NCBI RefSeq assembly: GCF_017940685.1
Contig: NZ_JAGAYD010000004.1
Location: 1-38,624 of the forward strand
DNA: 38,624 nucleotides
Origin: Butyrivibrio sp.
Lineage (GTDB): Bacteria; Bacillota; Clostridia; Lachnospirales; Lachnospiraceae
Reading direction: 5' to 3'
Position 1 is the stretch's first letter, and each line of letters opens with the position of its first letter. Under the pieces are notes generated by a model, which had not been told where the DNA came from, did no database searches, and saw nothing but the letters and a program-made list of their open reading frames with translations. Below are positions 7,405 through 15,524 of the stretch, piece by piece. Position numbers and translations under genes: made by a program.

Positions 7405-8985
7405 ATGGCTAAGAACCTGATGATACAGGGCACCATGTCAGGTGCGGGAAAAAGCATATTGACGGCAGGGATCCTAAGAGTCCTTCATCAGGACGGCTAC
7501 AGGGTAGCGCCATTTAAGTCCCAGAACATGGCTCTTAATTCTTATGTCACAAGGGATGGAAAAGAGATTGGAAGGGCCCAGGCGCTACAGGCTTTTGCGG
7601 CAGGAATGGAGCCGGACTCTGATATGAATCCCATTCTGTTAAAGCCGACAGGAGAGACTGCGTCACAGGTTATCGTAAATGGTCTTCCTGTGGGCGATAT
7701 GAGGGCAGCTGATTATTTCAGGAAAAAGAAAGACTACATTCCGGAAGTATTATCTGCCTACGAAAGGCTTTCATCCCGCGCAGATGTAGTGGTGATAGAA
7801 GGGGCTGGAAGCCCTGTGGAGATCAACCTTAGGGAAAATGACATTGTAAATATGGGCCTTGCTAAAATGCTTGATGCCCCGGTGCTTCTTGCAGGAAACA
7901 TTGATCCTGGCGGAGTTTTTGCGCAGCTCCTTGGAACGGTGCAGCTACTTAGCAGCGAAGAAAGAGAGAGGGTCAAGGGCCTTATCATCAATAAGTTCAG
8001 GGGAGATAAAAAGCTTCTTGATCCGGGACTTTCCATGTTTAGGGATTACTGCGACATTCCATTTGTGGGAGTTGTGCCCTATGCGGAGTTTGAGCTTGAG
8101 GAGGAGGATTCTCTTTCTGACAAGCTTAAGGTTAGCGGCGGTTTTAGAAGCGACATGGCAGGCAGAGATGTTATCAGGATTGCAGTCATAAGGCTTCCTT
8201 TTATCAGCAATTACACGGACTTTGATATCTTTGAGAAGATCCCGGAGGCCCATCTTATTTACACTGACTCAGCAGAGGCTGTTAAGGCTGCAGATATTGT
8301 GGTCCTTCCAGGAACCAAGAATACCACCGGTGACCTTAAGTGGCTTAGGGATAAGGGACTTGATAAGGCGATGATCGCAGCAAGGGAAAAGAATGCAGTG
8401 ATCATCGGAATCTGCGGCGGATTCCAGATGCTGGGCAGAAGGATATTTGAGGAGCCCTGGGAGGGGGCTTCAAAGAAACCGGGAAAACCTTTCGAAAAAC
8501 ATGGTGATATGGAGAATTCTGCGCATCTTCAGGGTCTTGGAGTGCTTTCGGTGGATACTGTGTTTAAGGATCAAAAGACCCTGGTTCAAAGTGAAGGCAC
8601 TCTGTCAGGGGCTGGGGGCGAGTTTTTGGTCCTTAATGGGCTATCCTACAGAGGCTACGAGATCCACATGGGAGTTAGCAGAAACCTGGATGATGGTTGT
8701 GATATGCTTTGCGCCTCAGATGCGCAAAGCCTTGCAGGCAGTAGTGGAATGCTGTGCTGCAGTGGAAACGTTCTTGGAACCTACATCCACGGCTTTTTTG
8801 ACAATGCCAGTGTGACTAAGGCGGTTCTTGATATTGCATCCCGTAAGAAGGGAATTGGGAGCGTATGCGCTGGTCTTGAGGACCTGTGGGTTTATAGAGA
8901 CAGAGAGCTTGATAAACTGGCTGATGTTGTGAGAAACAGCCTTGATATGGAGTACATTTACAAAGTGATAGAGGGCAAAGTGTGA
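7405..8985 (+). CDS. cbiP: Cobyric acid synthase CbiP
   Basis: The ATG at 7405 follows GGGAG and lies ten bases after the previous stop. The 526-residue protein is full length for the glutamine-dependent cobyric acid synthase, which amidates four side chains of adenosylcobyrinic a,c-diamide. Visible motifs are the P-loop-like QGTMSGAGKS, then APFKSQNMALNSY, the substrate-binding KPTGETASQVIVNG, and VIEGAGSPVEINL. The glutaminase half has GICGGFQMLG, containing the cysteine nucleophile, and a late GTYIHGFFDN histidine. It overlaps cbiC by four bases. Confidence 0.96.
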   Translation: MAKNLMIQGTMSGAGKSILTAGILRVLHQDGYRVAPFKSQNMALNSYVTRDGKEIGRAQALQAFAAGMEPDSDMNPILLKPTGETASQVIVNGLPVGDMRAADYFRKKKDYIPEVLSAYERLSSRADVVVIEGAGSPVEINLRENDIVNMGLAKMLDAPVLLAGNIDPGGVFAQLLGTVQLLSSEERERVKGLIINKFRGDKKLLDPGLSMFRDYCDIPFVGVVPYAEFELEEEDSLSDKLKVSGGFRSDMAGRDVIRIAVIRLPFISNYTDFDIFEKIPEAHLIYTDSAEAVKAADIVVLPGTKNTTGDLKWLRDKGLDKAMIAAREKNAVIIGICGGFQMLGRRIFEEPWEGASKKPGKPFEKHGDMENSAHLQGLGVLSVDTVFKDQKTLVQSEGTLSGAGGEFLVLNGLSYRGYEIHMGVSRNLDDGCDMLCASDAQSLAGSSGMLCCSGNVLGTYIHGFFDNASVTKAVLDIASRKKGIGSVCAGLEDLWVYRDRELDKLADVVRNSLDMEYIYKVIEGKV

Positions 8986-9608
8986 GTATAAAAAACATTC
9001 TTCCTTCAGAAATTGAAAAAGAGAGCTTCAGGATCATAAGAAGTGAGCTTGCGGATAGGGGAATAGATATCCCGGCGGAAGTTGAGCCTACTGTTGTGCG
9101 GGTCATCCATACAACGGCTGACTTTGAGTATGCAGATACTATGCGTTTTTCGGAAGGGGCCATTGAAAAGATAAAAAGCGCCTTAAGGTCCGGAGCCCAC
9201 ATAGTAACTGACACGAATATGGCTCTTTCCGGAGTCAGCAAAAAGACTTTGGAGAAGTTTGGTGGATCCGTCCACTGCTTTATGGCAGATGAGGATGTGG
9301 CAAGACAGGCAAAAGAGAGGTCTGTTACAAGGGCCTATGTCAGCATGGGAAAGGCGGCCAGGATGGATGTTCCAACCATATTTGCAATTGGAAATGCGCC
9401 AACAGCTCTTTTGAGACTGCGTGAGCTCTGCGACAATGAGGAATTTCGTCCCATGGCTATAATTGCAGTTCCTGTGGGATTTGTGAACGTGGTGGAAGCA
9501 AAAGAACTTATAATGGAAATGGACATTCCGTATATAGTGAATGTGGGCAGAAAGGGCGGCAGCACTGTGGCTGCAGCTATCTGCAACTCGATCCTGTACA
9601 ACATGTAG
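8982..9608 (+). CDS. cbiC: Cobalt-precorrin-8 methylmutase CbiC
   Basis: The GTG start at 8982 sits in a GTGA overlap with the cbiP stop, with GAGGG upstream. The 208-residue product is the usual size for CbiC, which moves the C-11 methyl group to C-12 to give cobyrinic acid. Family features are RVIHTTADFEYA near the N-terminus (the histidine is the likely catalytic residue), the GAHIVTDTNMALSGV segment, and AIGNAPTALLRL and VGRKGGSTVAAAI in the C-terminal half. Translational coupling to cbiP is likely. Confidence 0.95.
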   Translation: MSIKNILPSEIEKESFRIIRSELADRGIDIPAEVEPTVVRVIHTTADFEYADTMRFSEGAIEKIKSALRSGAHIVTDTNMALSGVSKKTLEKFGGSVHCFMADEDVARQAKERSVTRAYVSMGKAARMDVPTIFAIGNAPTALLRLRELCDNEEFRPMAIIAVPVGFVNVVEAKELIMEMDIPYIVNVGRKGGSTVAAAICNSILYNM

Positions 9609-9626
9609 CAGAAAAAGGGGCAGTTT

Positions 9627-10820
9627 GTGAAGGGGCTTTATATTGAAAAGGGCGGAAAAAAATTAAGATGCGGATACACCACTGGAAGCTGCGCCGCTGC
9701 AGCTTCTAAAGCTGCGCTTATCATGCTCCTTGACATGTGCGATGTACGGAACGTTAGGATCGTAACGCCCAAGGGCCCTGAGTATGTGGCGGAGATTGAG
9801 GATATAAGACGCGATACCAAGACTAATGCCGTAACCTGCGCTGTCACCAAGGACGGGGGAGATGACCCTGACGCCACAAATGGAATGAAGATATATGCCA
9901 CGGTTTCGGTTGAGCCAAATGAGTCAAACTGTAACGTCCCCAATGACTCATTGGTTGAAATCGACGGAGGCTTCGGGATTGGCAGAGTTACACGCCCAGG
10001 CCTTGACCAGCCTATAGGGAATGCAGCCATAAACTCTGTTCCCAGGAAGATGATCGCAGACAGTATCCTGGAAGTGTTAAAGGAGCGAGGCATCATAGGA
10101 GTTAAGGTGAAGGTCCTGATAAGCGCTCCGGAGGGCGAAGAGGTCGCCCAAAAGACCTTTAACCCCAAGCTTGGGATAACAGGGGGCATTTCGATCCTTG
10201 GAACCACGGGGATCGTAGAGCCCATGAGCGATGAGGCAATCCTATCTACCATAAAGGCAGAGATCAGCATAAGGCGGGCTGAGGGAAACAGCATATTGCT
10301 TATGGCGCCAGGTAACTATGGCCTTAAGTTTTTAGCTGACACCTACGGTCTTTCTGAGGATGCGGCGGTGATGTGTTCCAATTTTGTCTATGATACCCTT
10401 TGCTTTGCAAGGGAGGCAGGATTTTCAAAAGTCCTGTTTGCAGGGCACCTTGGGAAGCTTATCAAGGTGGCAGGGGGAGTTAAGAACACCCACTCTGCCT
10501 ATGGGGACCGCAGGATGGAGATACTTGCTGAGGTGACCAGATCTTTTTTGCCAAAGGGCTATAAAGGCAACCTCATAGAGGATATAGAGGGCTGCGTCAT
10601 GACAGATGAGGCAGTCAGGCTTATCACTGAGGCAGGAATGAAAGATGAGGTTTTCAAAGAGGTGGCAGAGCGCATAAAGAGAAGCATGGAAGGTTGGATG
10701 GACGGCCAGATGCAGGTAGAGACCATCGTGTTTAGCAGCGGCTATACAAAGCTTGTTGAAACCGAAGGCGCCGGTGAGATGATGGAGCGCCTTACAGAGG
10801 ATCAGGGCAGGAAGGCTTAA
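9627..10820 (+). CDS. cbiD: Cobalt-precorrin-5B C1-methyltransferase CbiD
   Basis: The GTG at 9627 has AAAAAGGGG six bases upstream. The 397-residue product carries the CbiD signature RCGYTTGSCAAAASKAA at the N-terminus and later GIGRVTRPGLDQPIG, GNAAINSVPR, and LGITGGISILGTTGIVEPMS. CbiD uses S-adenosylmethionine to methylate C-1 after ring contraction and release of acetaldehyde. It lies 18 bases after cbiC and 14 before cbiF. It is specific to the anaerobic, cobalt-early pathway. Confidence 0.96.
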   Translation: MKGLYIEKGGKKLRCGYTTGSCAAAASKAALIMLLDMCDVRNVRIVTPKGPEYVAEIEDIRRDTKTNAVTCAVTKDGGDDPDATNGMKIYATVSVEPNESNCNVPNDSLVEIDGGFGIGRVTRPGLDQPIGNAAINSVPRKMIADSILEVLKERGIIGVKVKVLISAPEGEEVAQKTFNPKLGITGGISILGTTGIVEPMSDEAILSTIKAEISIRRAEGNSILLMAPGNYGLKFLADTYGLSEDAAVMCSNFVYDTLCFAREAGFSKVLFAGHLGKLIKVAGGVKNTHSAYGDRRMEILAEVTRSFLPKGYKGNLIEDIEGCVMTDEAVRLITEAGMKDEVFKEVAERIKRSMEGWMDGQMQVETIVFSSGYTKLVETEGAGEMMERLTEDQGRKA

Positions 10821-10834
10821 GGAAGGCAGGAAAT

Positions 10835-11596
10835 ATGGTTCATTTTGTAGGAGCAGGTCCTGGAGCAGAGGACCTTATAACCATCAGAGGAAAAGAGCAT
10901 CTTGAAAAGGCAGATGTGATCATATATGCCGGATCCCTTGTAAATCCCGGGCTTTTGAAGTGCGCCAAAGAGGGGTGCGCTATCCACGACAGTGCAAGGC
11001 TCACCCTTGATGAGGTCATCGATATTGTTAAGAAGGCAGATGGAGAGGGGAAAGAGATCGTCAGACTCCATACCGGAGACCCCAGTATTTACGGGGCTAT
11101 CAGGGAGCAGATGGACGCCCTTGATGACCTTGGGATCATGTACGATGTGACGCCCGGAGTCAGCTCTTTTTGCGGAGCGGCAGCAGCTCTTAATCTTGAG
11201 TATACGCTGCCAACAGTAAGTCAGAGCGTCATCATCACAAGAATGGACGGAAGAACTGCGGTTCCTGAAAAAGAGTCCTTGGAGTCACTTTCAGAGCATG
11301 GCTCAACCATGGTGTTTTTCTTATCAGCAGGGGATACAAAAAGGCTCTCAGAGCGCCTTATAGCTGCGGGAAGAAGCGAGGATACGCCTTGCGCCATAGT
11401 ATATAAGGCCACCTGGCCCGACGAAAAGAAATTCAGGTGCAATCTTAAGACTCTACCTGAGGTTGCAGCTAAAAATGACATAGAAAAAACGGCTCTTATC
11501 ATAGTTGGAGATGCGGTAGAGCCTTCAGCATATGAGAAATCAAAGCTCTATGATCCGGGCTTTACCACCGGATTTAGAAAAGGGACAGATACCTGA
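10835..11596 (+). CDS. cbiF: Cobalt-precorrin-4 C11-methyltransferase CbiF
   Basis: The 253-residue tetrapyrrole methylase starts MVHFVGAGPGAEDLITIRG, the glycine-rich SAM-binding loop, and has the CbiF/CobM-type IIYAGSLVNPGLL and HTGDPSIYGAIREQ segments. TPGVSSFCGAAAALNLEYTLP is the family's second conserved block. GGCAGG upstream is the likely ribosome binding site. Its TGA overlaps the ATG of the permease gene by one base, placing biosynthesis and transport genes in one translationally coupled unit. Confidence 0.95.
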   Translation: MVHFVGAGPGAEDLITIRGKEHLEKADVIIYAGSLVNPGLLKCAKEGCAIHDSARLTLDEVIDIVKKADGEGKEIVRLHTGDPSIYGAIREQMDALDDLGIMYDVTPGVSSFCGAAAALNLEYTLPTVSQSVIITRMDGRTAVPEKESLESLSEHGSTMVFFLSAGDTKRLSERLIAAGRSEDTPCAIVYKATWPDEKKFRCNLKTLPEVAAKNDIEKTALIIVGDAVEPSAYEKSKLYDPGFTTGFRKGTDT

Positions 11597-12615
11597 TGGA
11601 AAAAGAAAGGAAGATAAGGAGAATAATAGTTTTTTCGGCCCTGACGGTACTGGCCATGCTGGGGATTTTTGCCGGCATAGCTATTGGAAATGTCAGCATA
11701 AGCTTTAAAGAAGCACTACTGGTGCTGACCGGGCAGGGAGCTGGAAAAAATGCCGCCATCATTACGGACATAAGACTTCCGAGAGTCCTTATGACCTTTA
11801 TTCTTGGGGGCGGCCTTGCTGTGTCCGGATTTCTTTTGCAGACCTATTTTGCAAACCCGATCGCAGGCCCTTATATCCTTGGAATTTCTTCAGGAGCCAA
11901 GATGGCTGTTGCCCTGATGCTGATATTTATCGTGGGATCCACTGGCAGAACTTCCAGCATGATGCTAGTAATGGCGGCATTTGCTGGGGCAGTTATCTCA
12001 ACTTTTTTCATCATCATGATATCAAGAGCTGTGCGGAATATGGGAATTCTTCTGGCAGCAGGCATTATGATAGGCTACATTTGCAGCGCCATCACGGACT
12101 TTTTAATTGCCTTTGCTGACGATTCAGATATAGTTAATCTCCACGGTTGGTCCCAGGGAAGTTTTTCGGGAACGGACATGGGGACTGTGAAATACGCAGC
12201 GGTGATCGTATTTACAACGTTTATCCTTGTTATGCTCCTTAGTAAGGCGCTGGATGCCATGAGGCTGGGGGAAACCTATGCAAGAAGCGCTGGAGTTAAC
12301 GTTAAGGCCTGCAGGGTGTTTGTGATCCTGCTTTCCAGCGTGCTATCTGCCTGCGTTACAGCTTTTGCCGGACCTATCTCTTTTATTGGAATTGCAGTAC
12401 CTTTCCTTGTAAGGGAACTTTTAAAGTCGTCTAAGCCCATAGTACTGGTACCAGCCAGCTTTCTTGCGGGTTCGGTTTTCTGCATGTTCAGTGACCTTTT
12501 GGCAAGACAGCTGTTTGCACCTACGGAACTTAATATCTCGGCAGTGACATCTCTTTTCGGTGCACCGGTTGTCATATACATGATGATAAGAAGAAGGGGG
12601 AACCATGAAGCTTAA
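11596..12615 (+). CDS. FecCD/BtuC-family ABC transporter permease
   Basis: The 339-residue integral membrane protein begins one base into the cbiF stop codon. It has about nine hydrophobic segments and the family block DIRLPRVLMTFILGGGLAVSG followed by FANPIAGPYILGISSGAKMAVAL. The ATPase contact region near GPISFIGIAVPFLVREL is also present. Such permeases import cobalamin, heme or metal chelates. Partners are the lipoprotein at 5781 and the ATPase directly downstream, which overlaps by 11 bases. No cbiMNQO cobalt transporter is seen, so this may be the route for cobalt or a corrinoid precursor. Confidence 0.9.
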   Translation: MEKERKIRRIIVFSALTVLAMLGIFAGIAIGNVSISFKEALLVLTGQGAGKNAAIITDIRLPRVLMTFILGGGLAVSGFLLQTYFANPIAGPYILGISSGAKMAVALMLIFIVGSTGRTSSMMLVMAAFAGAVISTFFIIMISRAVRNMGILLAAGIMIGYICSAITDFLIAFADDSDIVNLHGWSQGSFSGTDMGTVKYAAVIVFTTFILVMLLSKALDAMRLGETYARSAGVNVKACRVFVILLSSVLSACVTAFAGPISFIGIAVPFLVRELLKSSKPIVLVPASFLAGSVFCMFSDLLARQLFAPTELNISAVTSLFGAPVVIYMMIRRRGNHEA

Positions 12616-13666
12616 TAGCGCCCAGGCTGGATACGGCAAGAAAATAGTGGTTGATGGCGTTACCCTGGGGATAGGAAAGGGCGAGATCATAACTTTGATT
12701 GGCCCTAACGGCGGAGGAAAATCAACCCTCATAAAGAGCATCAGTGGAAGCCTTAAGCTCATTGGCGGAAGCGTTTTTGTTGATGGAAGCGATCTTGCTA
12801 AGATGTCCGTAAAAGAAATATCAAGGACCATGTCGGTTGTGACCACAGAGAGGGTAAAACCGGTGCTTATGACCTGCAGGGATGTGGTCATGGCAGGAAG
12901 GCTGCCATTTACTGGAGCTATGGGAGTATTTGGGCCTGAGGATGAAAAAGAGACGGCAAAGGCCCTGGAACTTATGAATATCGGACATCTGGCTGATGTG
13001 CCCTTTTCCGATATGAGCGATGGTCAAAAGCAAAGGACCCTCATCGCCAGAGCGATTGCACAGAGTCCAAAGTATCTTGTGATGGATGAACCCACCTCCT
13101 ACATGGATATCAAGCACAGGCTGGAGCTTATGAAGGTTATAAAGGAGCTTAGTGAGAGCGGAATAACAATTGTTATGTCTCTGCACGAGCTGGAACTTGC
13201 CCTGGAGGTATCTGACAGGTTATTACTTGTATACGATGATGGTCATGTTCTTGTAAAGACGCCAGGTGAAGTTATCAGTCAGGGGCTTTTAAAAGAGCTC
13301 TTTGATCTTGACGAAGAGATGTATAAAAAGGTGGTAACCGGGATCAGTGCTGGCATGGAGGAAAGCACCAATGAGGCGAAACCTGATGTCAAGGCTGCTC
13401 CTTCAGATGGCAGAAAGCACTGCACATATTTTGTGAACAGGCAGTGCGAGTATTATCCCTGCCATGAGGTGCCAGATGAGAAGTTTAGCTGTCTGTTTTG
13501 CTACTGTCCTTTGTATGGCGCAAAGGACTGCGGCGGAGAGTATTTCGTAAACGAAAAGGGTATAAAGAACTGCAAAAACTGCGGCTTTGTACATGACAGA
13601 GACAATTATCCTAAGGTTATAAAAAAGCTAAAGGAGAATATGTATGGAGAAGGCGGAAGTAGGTAA
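12605..13666 (+). CDS. ABC transporter ATPase fused to a cysteine-rich metal-binding-type tail
   Basis: The first ~240 of 353 residues are a FepC/BtuD-type ATPase: Walker A GPNGGGKSTL, signature MSDGQKQR, Walker B YLVMDEPTS, and a switch histidine in MSLHELELAL. After a linker, residues ~271-336 hold nine cysteines in the pattern HC, C, PCHEV, CLFCYCPLY, CGG, C and CKNCGF. This resembles the small cysteine-rich domain found as a separate short protein near cobalamin genes in other anaerobes. The arrangement suggests metal binding, possibly cobalt sensing or loading, but this is inference. The gene overlaps the permease by 11 bases and cbiG by 23. Confidence 0.9.
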   Translation: MKLNSAQAGYGKKIVVDGVTLGIGKGEIITLIGPNGGGKSTLIKSISGSLKLIGGSVFVDGSDLAKMSVKEISRTMSVVTTERVKPVLMTCRDVVMAGRLPFTGAMGVFGPEDEKETAKALELMNIGHLADVPFSDMSDGQKQRTLIARAIAQSPKYLVMDEPTSYMDIKHRLELMKVIKELSESGITIVMSLHELELALEVSDRLLLVYDDGHVLVKTPGEVISQGLLKELFDLDEEMYKKVVTGISAGMEESTNEAKPDVKAAPSDGRKHCTYFVNRQCEYYPCHEVPDEKFSCLFCYCPLYGAKDCGGEYFVNEKGIKNCKNCGFVHDRDNYPKVIKKLKENMYGEGGSR

Positions 13667-14726
13667 ATACAAGTTAATATGCTTTACATCCAAGGGTAGA
13701 GAGGTTATGGACAAGCTCTGCGCCAATCTTAGGATCGGGGTAGAAAGATACGTTATGAACAGCCTGATCGCTGGTGGAATGGCAGGTGGCTTTAGCGAAG
13801 CAGGCGCTGAGCAGGGTTTGTCTGAGTGGACTAGGAAAGTCTTTAAGACAGGAAATACTCTGATCTTTATTGGTGCCTGCGGGATTGCTGTGAGGGCCAT
13901 AGCACCATTTATCGAAGATAAGACCACTGATCCCGGGGTTTTGGTAGTTGATGAAAATGCCCGATTTGTTATCCCAATCCTGTCAGGACATCTTGGGGGA
14001 GCTGTGGATGAAGCACATACTGTAGCCAGGATCCTGGATGCTCAGGCTGTCATTACAACTGCCACTGACGTAAGAGGTGAGTTTGCAGTTGATGTATTTG
14101 CAAAGAACAATGACCTTATCATCAGCGATATGAAGAAGGCTAAGGACTTTACAGCAAGACTTCTTGAGACTGGAAGCGGCTCTTTTTATGTGGACCAGGA
14201 GTTTAGAAATGAAATTCTAATTGGAGAAAAACCAGATAATATAATCTTTTCAAAAGAAACGTTTGATATTTATATTTCTCCCTGCGTCTTCCGCGGAGAT
14301 GCCCTTCGTCTGATCCCAAGATCCATAGTTATCGGAATGGGATGCAGGAGGGGAAAGAGCAGTGAAGATTTGACCTTCTTTGCCTGGAAGTGCCTTAACA
14401 GGCTGGGAATAGATAAAAGAGCAATAAAAGCATTGGTATCGGCTGATATAAAAACTGAAGAGCAGGGACTTATAGAGACTGCAGAAGCTTTTGATGCTGA
14501 GTTTAAGACTTTTAGCGAGGTGGAACTGGCAAGACAGGTCGGAGACTTTACCGGGTCTGATTTTGTTAAAGAAACAGTTGGTGTTGATAATGTCTGCGAA
14601 AGGGCTGTGATGGCATATGGATGCAGCAGGATAATTCTTCATAAAGTTGCAGAGAACGGAATGACATTTGCAGCTGGAGTCCTGCCCAAGGCACTTAACT
14701 GGCATTGTATTGATACGGAGAAATAA
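13644..14726 (+). CDS. cbiG: Cobalt-precorrin-5A hydrolase CbiG
   Basis: ATG 13644 lies inside the end of the ATPase gene, with GGAGA seven bases upstream. The 360-residue product has the CbiG core IFIGACGIAVRAIAPFIEDK, VLVVDENARFVIPILSGHLGGA and ITTATD in the N-terminal and central parts. The C-terminal domain starts about IGMGCRRGKSSEDL. CbiG opens the delta-lactone of cobalt-precorrin-5A and releases acetaldehyde. It is an anaerobic-pathway enzyme and is followed directly by cbiH. Confidence 0.95.
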   Translation: MEKAEVGKYKLICFTSKGREVMDKLCANLRIGVERYVMNSLIAGGMAGGFSEAGAEQGLSEWTRKVFKTGNTLIFIGACGIAVRAIAPFIEDKTTDPGVLVVDENARFVIPILSGHLGGAVDEAHTVARILDAQAVITTATDVRGEFAVDVFAKNNDLIISDMKKAKDFTARLLETGSGSFYVDQEFRNEILIGEKPDNIIFSKETFDIYISPCVFRGDALRLIPRSIVIGMGCRRGKSSEDLTFFAWKCLNRLGIDKRAIKALVSADIKTEEQGLIETAEAFDAEFKTFSEVELARQVGDFTGSDFVKETVGVDNVCERAVMAYGCSRIILHKVAENGMTFAAGVLPKALNWHCIDTEK

Positions 14727-15512
14727 ATGAAATTATATGTTGTAGGAATAGGCCCAGGAAGCATTGACAATATGACCATTAGAGCCAAAAAAGCTCTTGA
14801 AGAATGCGATGTGATCGCAGGCTATACAGTGTACTGCGACCTGGTACGGCCCTATTTTCCTAATAAGGAATATATCTCAACTCCTATGATGGGAGAGGAA
14901 AAAAGGGTAAAGATGGCCCTTGATAAATGTGCTGATGGAAATAATGTGTGTCTTATCTGTAGTGGAGATGCAGGAGTATATGGCCTGGCTGGCCTTGCTG
15001 TTTCCATGGCTAAGGAGTTTAAGGGAGTAGGTACAGATATGGAGGTCGCTGGTAGCGTAGAGCCAGTGCGGGTTGAAATAATACCAGGTGTTACCGCTGC
15101 TATCAGCGGAGCGGCTCTTCTTGGAGCGCCCCTTATTCATGACTTTTGCCTCATCAGTTTAAGTGACAGATTAACTCCCTGGGAGCTTATTGAAAAGAGA
15201 CTTAAACTGGCTGCAGAAGCAGATATGACCATAGTTCTTTATAACCCTGAAAGTAAGGGCAGGGCTGGATATCTAAGAAAAGCATGTGATATTTTACTGA
15301 AAATATGTGGTGGCAACAGAGTATGCGGAGTTGCTGGAGAGATTGGAAGAGAAGGTGAGTATTGTCAGGTCATGACGCTTAATGAACTTAGGGATTACAA
15401 GGCAGATATGTTTACCACTGTGTTTATTGGCGGCTCTGGCACGAGACAGGTTGGGGAAAGAATGGTGACTCCAAGAGGTTATGAAAGCGAAGTTAAATCT
15501 CTTTTACGATAA
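14727..15512 (+). CDS. cbiH: Cobalt-precorrin-3 C17-methyltransferase CbiH
   Basis: The gene starts right after the cbiG stop. The 261-residue tetrapyrrole methylase begins KLYVVGIGPGSIDNMTIRA and shows AGYTVYCDLVRPYF, CSGDAGVYGLAGLA and EIIPGVTAAISGAALLGAP. YNPESKGRAGYLRKA is typical of CbiH/CobJ. It methylates C-17 and drives ring contraction. AAGGAGCAG lies after its end as the ribosome binding site of the next gene. Confidence 0.95.
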   Translation: MKLYVVGIGPGSIDNMTIRAKKALEECDVIAGYTVYCDLVRPYFPNKEYISTPMMGEEKRVKMALDKCADGNNVCLICSGDAGVYGLAGLAVSMAKEFKGVGTDMEVAGSVEPVRVEIIPGVTAAISGAALLGAPLIHDFCLISLSDRLTPWELIEKRLKLAAEADMTIVLYNPESKGRAGYLRKACDILLKICGGNRVCGVAGEIGREGEYCQVMTLNELRDYKADMFTTVFIGGSGTRQVGERMVTPRGYESEVKSLLR

Positions 15513-15524
15513 AAGGAGCAGTTC

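Noticed and set aside
9638-10294. 218-codon frame opposite cbiD
   Set aside because: It is an antisense shadow of cbiD; composition follows the complement of the real gene.
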